Part shown: piece after piece, positions 7,766-11,613 of the stretch | How the letters are laid out: each line of letters starts with the position of its first letter | How positions within the stretch are numbered: position 1 is the stretch's first letter | Assembly (NCBI GenBank): GCA_024226105.1 | Contig: JAAELZ010000296.1 | Location: forward strand, 1-12,581 | Origin: Pseudomonadota bacterium | Lineage (GTDB): Bacteria; Pseudomonadota; Gammaproteobacteria; Arenicellales; Poriferihabitantaceae | Reading direction: 5' to 3' | DNA length: 12,581 nucleotides | The notes under the pieces: generated by a model | The model's database searches: none | What the model was told of the DNA's origin: nothing | Seen by the model: only the letters and a program-made list of their open reading frames with translations | Made by a program: the position numbers and the translations under genes

Positions 7766-8416
7766 ATGTCCAATAGCGTTAAAGGCTACTCTCCGGCCGA
7801 GGAGCGAATCAACGTTATATCTCACGCGATTGGTCTCGCCTTTAGTTTTGTCGCGCTGTTGTTCCTGCTTAAACGAGCGCTTCATTACGAGGGGCTATGG
7901 CCACTGTTTAGTGTAAGTTTGTTTAGCGCTGGCCTTGTCGCGTTGTATGCAGCGTCTACAGCCTACCATAGTGCTACCTTAGCCGACAGGCGACGGCGTT
8001 TACGAATAGTAGATCATGCTGCTATTTACCTGCTGATTGCCGGAACCTATACACCTTTTGCCTTGCTAATCTTAAAGGGTACGGTGGGCTGGGTGATCTT
8101 TTCTGTTACCTGGTTTATGGCCGTTCTCGGCATCACCCTAAAACTGTTTTTTACCGGGCGATACACCCTGATTTCAACCCTGTTGTATGTGTTTATGGGC
8201 TGGATAATTATTTTTGCAATAAATCCCCTGGTTGAGAACTTGTCCGCAGACGGGTTGGACTGGCTGCTTGCCGGTGGGGTAGCCTATACCGTGGGAGCGC
8301 TTGTTTATATGCTGAAGAAACTCAATTTCAGCCACGCTATTTTCCACGTTTTTATTCTCATCGGCAGTTTCTGCCATTTTGTGTCAGTGTATTTTTACGT
8401 GCTGCCCGTATCCTGA
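7766..8416 (+). CDS. yqfA: YqfA/hemolysin III family membrane protein (PAQR superfamily)
   Basis: This is a seven-helix integral membrane protein of the hemolysin III/TrhA family, bacterial relatives of adiponectin/progestin receptors. Conserved polar residues appear in order: EERINVISHAIGL at the N-terminus, ASTAYHS near helix 2-3, DHAAIYLLIAGTYTPF in the middle, and the closing HAIFHVFILIGSFCHFVSVY. These His/Asp/Ser residues form the metal site in PAQR proteins. The physiological role in bacteria is poorly known; links to membrane lipid or fatty-acid homeostasis are reported, and haemolysis was inferred from one Bacillus member. I place the start at the ATG at 7766, not an upstream TTG at 7760, because GGGTGAG at 7751-7757 is then well spaced, giving 216 aa. 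The gene stands alone. Confidence 0.9.
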   Translation: MSNSVKGYSPAEERINVISHAIGLAFSFVALLFLLKRALHYEGLWPLFSVSLFSAGLVALYAASTAYHSATLADRRRRLRIVDHAAIYLLIAGTYTPFALLILKGTVGWVIFSVTWFMAVLGITLKLFFTGRYTLISTLLYVFMGWIIIFAINPLVENLSADGLDWLLAGGVAYTVGALVYMLKKLNFSHAIFHVFILIGSFCHFVSVYFYVLPVS

Positions 8417-8437
8417 TACAAAGCATTGATGAAAAGA

Positions 8438-8458
8438 CCCGTCGCTTTTCGCGTCGGG
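8438..8458. terminator. Imperfect G+C-rich hairpin after the yqfA-like gene
   Basis: CCCGTCGC (8438-8445) pairs with GCGTCGGG (8451-8458) with one T-T mismatch and a 5-nt loop, 22 bp past the stop. A run of A lies on each side (AAAAGA before, AAAA after), giving TTTT on the - strand, so it is at best a weak terminator for either direction. Confidence 0.35.
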
Positions 8459-8622
8459 AAAATTGGGAAAAACGTGGGTTAGAGGTCTACTGTTGCCCGT
8501 CCTGGAATAAATGGCTCTCTTATCCGAAGATCACGTCAAAATCAGATTTCTGCCTTTGGCGATTTGATAGCACCTGATCTTTTGAGGGGTATGCACTGTC
8601 TGACACTCTTTACCGCGTGCCG

Positions 8623-8814
8623 CTATATACATTTCCAAATGCTTGCGATACCATACTCTGAAACGCACAGGAATAGAATATTAATCGTGGATAGACAAGT
8701 AGTTATGCCAAAAAGATTCACCGCACCCGGATCGATATCCATGCTTCTATCTGCCAAAATAAGCCCTCCATAGCCCATCTTTTCGTATCCACTAAAGATA
8801 CCGCAAACAGACAA
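8623..8814 (-). pseudogene. Doubtful reverse-strand ORF, possibly a decayed gene
   Basis: An open frame of about 63 codons runs leftward with no ATG at its start (TTG at 8812-8814). The peptide contains GYEKMGYGGLILADRSMD and then a hydrophobic stretch (FGITTCLSTINILFLCV), which looks more protein-like than a random frame. In a neighbouring frame just upstream, a separate ATG starts MITEIDSFRISLDWFV, so a single frameshift could have split one small membrane-protein gene. I do not recognise the family, and no ribosome binding site was seen. It may be chance. Confidence 0.2.
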
Positions 8815-8868
8815 ACCAGTCCAGAGATATACGGAAACTGTCTATCTCGGTTATCATAGCCGCTGTCT

Positions 8869-8883
8869 ATCTAACAGTTATGC
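8869..8883 (+). other. Integron-type R''/R' boxes, possible left boundary of the cassette array
   Basis: ATCTAAC (8869-8875) fits the R'' consensus RYYYAAC, and one base later GTTATGC (8877-8883) is an R'-type core box. Its TTATGC is the exact complement of the GCATAAC box that ends the first cassette (9498-9504), as expected for the two ends of one cassette. The space between the boxes is too short for a working attC, so this is either an attI/attC remnant or a collapsed site. Confidence 0.35.
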
Positions 8884-8902
8884 CTAAGAAGGTGTTCCAG
8901 CA

Positions 8903-8931
8903 TTGAAAAGGTCTTTTTTATGGTCTATATT
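8903..8931 (+). promoter_or_regulatory. Sigma-70 promoter of the stbD-stbE operon
   Basis: TTGAAA (8903-8908) and TATATT (8926-8931) are each five-of-six matches to the consensus and are separated by exactly 17 bp. Transcription would begin near 8938, 34 bp before the antitoxin ATG. A cassette with its own promoter is usual for toxin-antitoxin cassettes. Confidence 0.6.
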
Positions 8932-8936
8932 ACAGT

Positions 8937-8946
8937 CTTAATTAAG
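8937..8946. promoter_or_regulatory. Candidate antitoxin operator
   Basis: CTTAATTAAG is a perfect 10-bp palindrome lying across the predicted transcription start. Antitoxins of this family bind palindromes over their own promoter, so autoregulation is a reasonable inference. A 10-bp palindrome alone is weak evidence. Confidence 0.35.
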
Positions 8947-8971
8947 GTTTTCTGCCTTTGGGGGCGTAATC

Positions 8972-9223
8972 ATGAAACAAGTACTGTCAAGCTGCTCTGC
9001 GAGCATTTCGGAATTAAAGAAAAATCCCACAGCTCTTCTTAATGAGGCTGAGGGTTCGCCTGTGGCAATTCTTAATCACAATATCCCTGCAGCATATTTG
9101 GTGCCAGCGGAAACATATGAGTGGCTTATGGATAAGCTAGAAGATGCCGAACTGGCTCAAATTATCCTGGATCGTGCAAATGAAAAAGAAAACGCCATAG
9201 AAGTTAGTCTAGATGAGCTATAG
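8972..9223 (+). CDS. stbD: Type II antitoxin, Phd/YefM fold (StbD-like)
   Basis: This antitoxin should bind and neutralise the RelE/StbE-type toxin encoded next to it and repress their shared promoter. The 83 aa show the Phd/YefM pattern. An N-terminal DNA-binding part has SCSASISELKKNPTALLNEA (about residues 7-26), then the beta-strand/turn SPVAILNHNIPAAYLVPAETYEWL (28-51), then a charged C-terminal toxin-binding helix with KLEDAELAQIILDRANEKE. GGGG at 8961-8964 serves as the ribosome binding site. Its last 11 bases overlap the toxin start, the normal antitoxin-first arrangement with translational coupling. The gene lies in the first recognisable integron-type cassette. The family call is firm; the symbol follows the closest named pair. 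Confidence 0.85.
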   Translation: MKQVLSSCSASISELKKNPTALLNEAEGSPVAILNHNIPAAYLVPAETYEWLMDKLEDAELAQIILDRANEKENAIEVSLDEL

Positions 9224-9497
9224 AATCAAATTTCTTCCCAGCGCCTTAAAGGAATGGAAAAAGCTTGCCCCCCCTATTCAAAAACAGTTCAAGAAAAAAT
9301 TAAAAGAGAGGATCCTAAATCCACGCATACAAGCAAGCCAACTCAAAGGGTTTAAAGATGCGTATAAGATTAAACTTCGCTCTGTGGGCTATCGGTTAGT
9401 ATATGAAGTGAATGATTCAGAGATTACTGTTTATGTAATAGCAGTTGGAAAAAGAGAGCGCGGTATTGTTTATACCAAAGCAGAGCGAAGAAAATAA
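9213..9497 (+). CDS. stbE: RelE/StbE-type toxin (predicted mRNA interferase)
   Basis: RelE-superfamily toxins cut mRNA, usually on the ribosome, when their labile antitoxin is degraded. The 94 aa are full length. Visible family features are YRIKFLPSALKEWKKLAPPIQKQFKKKL (residues 3-30, written here in parts: YRIKFLPSALKEW then KKLAPPIQKQFKKKL), LKGFKDAYKIKLRS with the conserved basic beta-strand, YRLVYEV, and VYVIAVGKRERG near the C-terminus, where the catalytic basic residues cluster. It overlaps stbD by 11 bp. The stop TAA is followed at once by the attC box GCATAAC, as is typical of integron cassettes. No damage is visible, so the pair may be functional and could stabilise the neighbouring array. 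Confidence 0.88.
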   Translation: MSYRIKFLPSALKEWKKLAPPIQKQFKKKLKERILNPRIQASQLKGFKDAYKIKLRSVGYRLVYEVNDSEITVYVIAVGKRERGIVYTKAERRK

Positions 9498-9572
9498 GCA
9501 TAACAAATCGTCCAAGTACGCCCCTCCGGGGCCGGACGCGCTAACGCGCGCCGCTTAACTCAAACATTATGC
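9498..9572 (+). repeat. Integron attC site with a mutated crossover base
   Basis: R'' is GCATAAC (9498-9504), directly after the toxin stop. It is followed by an L''-like segment ending in CAAG, a G+C-rich palindromic centre (about 9518-9553), the L' sequence CTTAACTCAAAC (9554-9565) and an R' box reading ATTATGC (9566-9572). R' should be GTTATGC, the exact complement of R''. The G at 9566, the base next to the recombination point, is replaced by A. Length (75 bp) and order of parts are typical of attC sites that end gene cassettes. It should recombine poorly if at all. Confidence 0.78.
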
Positions 9573-9590
9573 ATGAAAGCTAGACATACC

Positions 9591-9604
9591 ATATATTGAT
9601 ATAT
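9591..9604. promoter_or_regulatory. Candidate operator of the second toxin-antitoxin pair
   Basis: ATATAT-TG-ATATAT is a 14-bp palindrome 11 bp upstream of the toxin ATG, where an XRE-type antitoxin could repress the operon. The sequence is A+T-rich and simple, so chance is possible. No well-spaced -35/-10 pair was found near it. Confidence 0.25.
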
Positions 9605-9614
9605 TACGTTTAGT

Positions 9615-9947
9615 ATGCGGGTGATATATAAGCATAGAAACGCATTAAAAGGCCTGAGATCGTTACTTGTTGATATTCTTAAGCGGTACGAGAAATGAAA
9701 AGATATTGTAGCAATATCAGGCCCCAGTGGGTTAAATCAAATCAGGGGCTTTAATGATGAGTCGTTAAAGGGTAAATGGAACGGCTATCGATCTTCTCGC
9801 CTCAATATGCAGTACCGTATTATTTACAAGACGGAGGGTGAAAACCTGTTTGTTCAAGTCATTAAAATAGCAGCAGATGATTATCGGAGAAAATGGTATA
9901 AAAGATTTTCAACAAGCTCAACAAAGAGCAAATGTCACAGTGGGTGA
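9615..9947 (+). pseudogene. HigB/RelE-superfamily toxin broken by an in-frame TGA
   Basis: Starting at the ATG at 9615, the frame reads MRVIYKHRNALKGL ... DILKRYEK, then TGA at 9696-9698 (codon 28). It continues in the same frame with KDIVAISGPSGLNQIRGFND, ESLKGKWNGYRSSRLNMQYRI and IYKTEGENLFVQVIKIAADDYRR, up to a stop at 9945-9947. Both halves belong to one toxin family, in which the position after RYEK is usually tryptophan (from memory of the family); TGG to TGA is one transition. Hallmarks such as LKGxWxGYRSSRLxxQYRxIY and the terminal DDYRR are intact. The end overlaps the antitoxin start by 71 bp. I infer an inactivated toxin with a surviving antitoxin. A sequencing error cannot be excluded, and nothing suggests selenocysteine insertion. 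Confidence 0.7.
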
Positions 9948-10158
9948 ATCTGTGCGAATTATTCGCGAGTTGCAGGAGCTTAGCCAGAATGAGCTATCCT
10001 CGATCACAGGTATCCCACAATCAACACTTTCAGCTATTGAACACGATAAAGTAAATCTGGGTGTTGAAAGAGCTAAAGTACTGGCTACAGCATTGAAGTG
10101 CCATCCAGCTGTTTTAGTTTTTCCAGGCTGGAGTCTTGACCAGGAAATCACTGCATAA
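9877..10158 (+). CDS. HigA-like antitoxin, XRE-family helix-turn-helix
   Basis: This 93-aa protein should bind DNA and neutralise the HigB-like toxin upstream. After a short N-terminus (IKDFQQAQQRANVTVGESVR), the helix-turn-helix covers about residues 30-62: LQELSQNELSSITGIPQ, then STLSAIEHDKVNLGVERA. The tail ALKCHPAVLVFPGW is characteristic of one antitoxin group often found in integron cassettes. Toxin-first order with overlapping genes is typical of higBA-type systems. The ATG at 9877 lies inside the toxin frame; no strong ribosome binding site was seen and a slightly later start is possible. Because the toxin appears broken, this antitoxin may be an orphan that still represses its promoter or blocks related toxins. 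The stop TAA lies within the GCATAAC box. Confidence 0.82.
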   Translation: MIIGENGIKDFQQAQQRANVTVGESVRIIRELQELSQNELSSITGIPQSTLSAIEHDKVNLGVERAKVLATALKCHPAVLVFPGWSLDQEITA

Positions 10159-10171
10159 CTAACTGTTATGT
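10153..10171 (+). other. Collapsed attC scar (R'' and R' boxes nearly touching)
   Basis: GCATAAC (10153-10159), TAACT, then GTTATGT (10165-10171). GCATAAC overlaps the antitoxin stop and is the exact complement of the cassette's own 5' end, G/TTATGC (9567-9572), as expected of an R'' box. TAACT matches the end of a typical L' arm. The 50 or more bases of stem expected between them are missing, so this looks like an attC that lost its centre by deletion. The CATAAC/GTTATG pair also forms a small 6-bp hairpin. Confidence 0.45.
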
Positions 10172-10201
10172 GAGCATTGAAAACGAGAATCAGTCACAAA
10201 T

Positions 10202-10555
10202 ATGAAAGTTGATAACAGTGTTAAATCTTTTGTAGATGACACATTTTCTGTTGACGAAGAGAAAGGTAAGCTTCTTCTTTCCTTGCAGAAAATAGTTCTA
10301 AAAATATGCCCTGCTGCTGAGGAAGGAGTAAAATACGGTGGTCTCATATTCAATAAAAATGCAGAGCTAATCTGCGGGATATTCGTGTATAAAAAACATA
10401 TTTCTCTTGAGTTTAGCTTTGGGATTGAATTCTCTGACCCAAGAGGTTTTTTGGAGGGAAGCGGGAAATATAGAAGGCATTTAAAAATAGTGAATAGGAA
10501 AGACATCGATAAAAAGGATGTTACATTTTTCGTCTCCCAAGCTTTTAGGCGCTAA
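10202..10555 (+). CDS. DUF1801 family protein
   Basis: This is a 117-aa cytoplasmic protein of the DUF1801 (YdhG-like, frataxin-like fold) family, whose cellular role is not established. Seen in the sequence are SFVDDTFSVDEEKGKLLLSLQKIVLKICPAA in the N-terminal helices (residues 9-39, here cited as FVDDTF and KLLLSLQKIVLKICPAA), the conserved KYGGLIF (44-50), KKHISLEFSFGIEFSDP in the beta-sheet, and the family signature LEGSGKYRRHLKI (about 84-96). The signature is complete and length is normal, so the gene seems intact. Only a weak ribosome binding site precedes the ATG. It occupies its own cassette between the box pairs at 10165 and 10600. Members of this family are common cassette passengers (family knowledge), with no clear link to the neighbours. 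Confidence 0.82.
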   Translation: MKVDNSVKSFVDDTFSVDEEKGKLLLSLQKIVLKICPAAEEGVKYGGLIFNKNAELICGIFVYKKHISLEFSFGIEFSDPRGFLEGSGKYRRHLKIVNRKDIDKKDVTFFVSQAFRR

Positions 10556-10606
10556 TTTTATTAGCTCTGAGGCTGCGCTCACTCTCCGCAAAGCGCGGCG
10601 TTATGA
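10551..10606 (+). repeat. Degenerate attC-like site after the DUF1801 gene
   Basis: GCTAAT-TTT-ATTAGC (10551-10565) is a perfect hairpin that includes the stop codon. GCTGCGCT (10572-10579) pairs with AGCGCGGC (10592-10599), one G-T wobble, around a 12-nt loop. GTTATGA (10600-10606) is an R'-like box. The position at the 3' end of a small gene and the palindromic arms fit attC, but no R'' box complementary to the cassette's 5' end (ACATAAC) was found. Confidence 0.4.
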
Positions 10607-10618
10607 GCACATAGGAAA

Positions 10619-10751
10619 ATGAAAAGCAAATTACGATTTCTTGTATATATTTATACGATTGTTCTTTTAGTTTTTTATGGGTGCGTGTGGCAAAACAGTT
10701 GAAGGTGTAACGCAATCAGGGTATTTTCCAGACTCAGCTTTTTTATTATAA
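10619..10751 (+). pseudogene. Small lipoprotein gene frameshifted at a run of six T
   Basis: From the ATG at 10619 the frame reads MKSKLRFLVYIYTIVLLVF, a basic start and hydrophobic signal, but then reads into a stop at 10700-10702 (27 aa). Removing one T from the run at 10671-10676 restores LVFMGAC, a fair lipobox, followed by GKTVEGVTQSGYFPDSAFLL and a stop at 10749-10751, a 43-aa lipoprotein. The restored lipobox cysteine makes an original lipoprotein plausible; the function is unknown. The run of T could also allow slippage, so a switchable gene is an alternative to a dead one. No clear ribosome binding site except AGGAAA at 10613-10618. It lies 13 bp before the next gene and may have shared its cassette. 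Confidence 0.4.
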
Positions 10752-10764
10752 ATGAGGAAATATT

Positions 10765-11046
10765 ATGTCCCGGATTGTTGTGATATATGAAACGCCAAAT
10801 ATGACAGCCGAACAATATGATCGTATTGATAGTGAATTACGATCAATTGGGATGACGAAACCAGATGGTCGTCTGTATCATGTTTCGGCATCTACTGAAA
10901 ACGGCTGGTACGTCACTGATGTATGGCAGTCGATCGAGCAATTAGATCAGTTTTCAAAAACACTTATACCAATACTCGAAAAGAATGGTATTCAATCCAC
11001 CCCACCTAGAATTATGCAAATACATAATTTGATTACGGATGGATAA
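10765..11046 (+). CDS. Small protein resembling ABM-type dimeric alpha/beta-barrel proteins
   Basis: The 93-aa protein starts MSRIVVIYETPNMTAEQYDRI and contains GRLYHVSASTENGWYVTDVWQS (about residues 35-56, split here as GRLYHVSAST and ENGWYVTDVWQS), LDQFSKTLIPILEKNGI and a closing PPRIMQIHNLITDG. The order strand, helix with EQYD, strand with YHV, GWxVxDVW strand, helix, IHNLI strand matches small ferredoxin-like proteins of the antibiotic-biosynthesis-monooxygenase superfamily, which form dimeric barrels. Many members have no known reaction, and no catalytic residue can be assigned, so I give no function. GAGGAAAT at 10754-10761 is a good ribosome binding site. Cassette position and normal length suggest a complete gene. 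Confidence 0.65.
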   Translation: MSRIVVIYETPNMTAEQYDRIDSELRSIGMTKPDGRLYHVSASTENGWYVTDVWQSIEQLDQFSKTLIPILEKNGIQSTPPRIMQIHNLITDG

Positions 11047-11101
11047 AACAGGCTCAATATGATTAGTATGCTAATCACACCTGATATGGAGATTCCACAC
11101 G

Positions 11102-11165
11102 GACAGCAAAAGCGCTGCTCGTTACACGCTTTGCTTTTTGCCGTCGGTCAATTGCAGTGTTAAAT
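11102..11165 (+). repeat. Degenerate attC-like palindrome before the SMR gene
   Basis: GAC-A-GCAAAAGC (11102-11113) pairs with GC-TTTTTGC-C-GTC (11133-11145), with one mismatch and one bulged base, as extrahelical bases occur in attC hairpins. GTTAAAT at 11159-11165 fits the R' consensus GTTRRRY exactly. A matching R'' box near the preceding stop codon (11044-11046) was not found, so the site is incomplete or diverged. The inverted pair GATTAG/CTAATC at 11060-11076 lies between. Confidence 0.4.
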
Positions 11166-11182
11166 TTTGAAAAGGGGCGCAA

Positions 11183-11512
11183 ATGCCATACCTGTATTTA
11201 ACCATAGCAATAGTTACCGAAGTTGTCGCGACAAGTGCGTTAAAGGCATCAGCAGAATTTACTAAACTGTTCCCAAGCTTAATAGTTATAGTCGGGTATG
11301 GAATATCCTTTTATTTCATGACCCTTGTTTTAAGAACCATACCAATAGGAATCACATATGCAGTCTGGTCTGGTGTTGGTATCGTTTTAGTCGCTGTTGT
11401 CGGGGCATTGTTGTACAGGCAGGTTCCAGATCTTCCTGCAATCATAGGTATGGGTTTAATTATTATAGGTGTGGTCGTAATTCACGTTTTCTCGAAAACC
11501 ATTAGCCACTAA
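11183..11512 (+). CDS. Small multidrug resistance (SMR) family efflux protein
   Basis: SMR proteins are four-helix inner-membrane antiporters working as dimers, exporting cationic compounds or guanidinium in exchange for protons. The 109 aa match EmrE/Qac length. The essential membrane glutamate is E13 in IAIVTEVVATSALK. Other family landmarks are IPIGITYAVWSGVGIVLV in helix 3, and DLPAIIGMGLIIIGVVVIH in helix 4. Four hydrophobic segments lie near residues 3-21, 32-50, 57-76 and 86-104. The sequence looks closer to the multidrug (Emr/Qac) branch than to Gdx guanidinium exporters, but the substrate cannot be decided. AAAGGGG at 11171-11177 is a strong ribosome binding site. qac-type SMR genes are classic integron passengers, which agrees with the neighbouring attC-like boxes. 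No promoter of its own was identified. Confidence 0.9.
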   Translation: MPYLYLTIAIVTEVVATSALKASAEFTKLFPSLIVIVGYGISFYFMTLVLRTIPIGITYAVWSGVGIVLVAVVGALLYRQVPDLPAIIGMGLIIIGVVVIHVFSKTISH

Positions 11513-11560
11513 ATCCAACGAGGTAGTGCAGTTGCACAAAAAGGTCGTTACACTTTTTTT
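11513..11560 (+). repeat. Short attC-like hairpin with T-tract after the SMR gene
   Basis: ATCCAAC (11513-11519) fits R''. AACGA (11517-11521) pairs with TCGTT (11545-11549), and inside it GTGCA (11526-11530) pairs with TGCAC (11533-11537). GTTACAC (11547-11553) stands where R' should be but breaks GTTRRRY at one place. At about 41 bp it is shorter than known working attC sites. Seven T follow (11554-11560), so it may instead, or also, terminate the SMR transcript. Confidence 0.35.
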
Positions 11561-11613
11561 AAGCGCTGATTCCGATCTTAGGTGCAATAAGGCTTGTGGG
11601 CATAAACCTGATT

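Larger units (their letters stand above)
8417..8902. other. Stretch without a convincing gene
   Basis: These 486 bp between the YqfA-like gene and the first cassette promoter carry no ORF that I recognise. They hold an imperfect hairpin (8438-8458), a doubtful reverse-strand ORF (8623-8814) and a 10-bp direct repeat CTGTCTATCT at 8838-8847 and 8863-8872. They end in integron-like boxes (8869-8883). It may be a decayed cassette or the scar of the array's left end. No integrase remnant was recognised on either strand. Confidence 0.5.

Noticed and set aside
8564..8773. 69-codon + strand open frame in the gap after the yqfA-like gene
   Set aside because: No ribosome binding site, no recognisable motif, and it overlaps the slightly more protein-like reverse frame.
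8547..8961. 13-bp direct repeat TTTCTGCCTTTGG at 8547-8559 and 8949-8961, with an 11-bp partial copy near 1489-1499
   Set aside because: In a window of this size about one 13-base repeat is expected by chance, and nothing at the ends suggests a target-site duplication.
8417..8970. An integron integrase or its remnant at the left end of the array
   Set aside because: Both strands were read and no tyrosine-recombinase motif was seen; the integrase, if any, is outside the window.
9696..9698. TGA in the toxin read as selenocysteine
   Set aside because: No selenoprotein precedent in this toxin family that I know of and no obvious adjacent recoding hairpin; a nonsense mutation is simpler.
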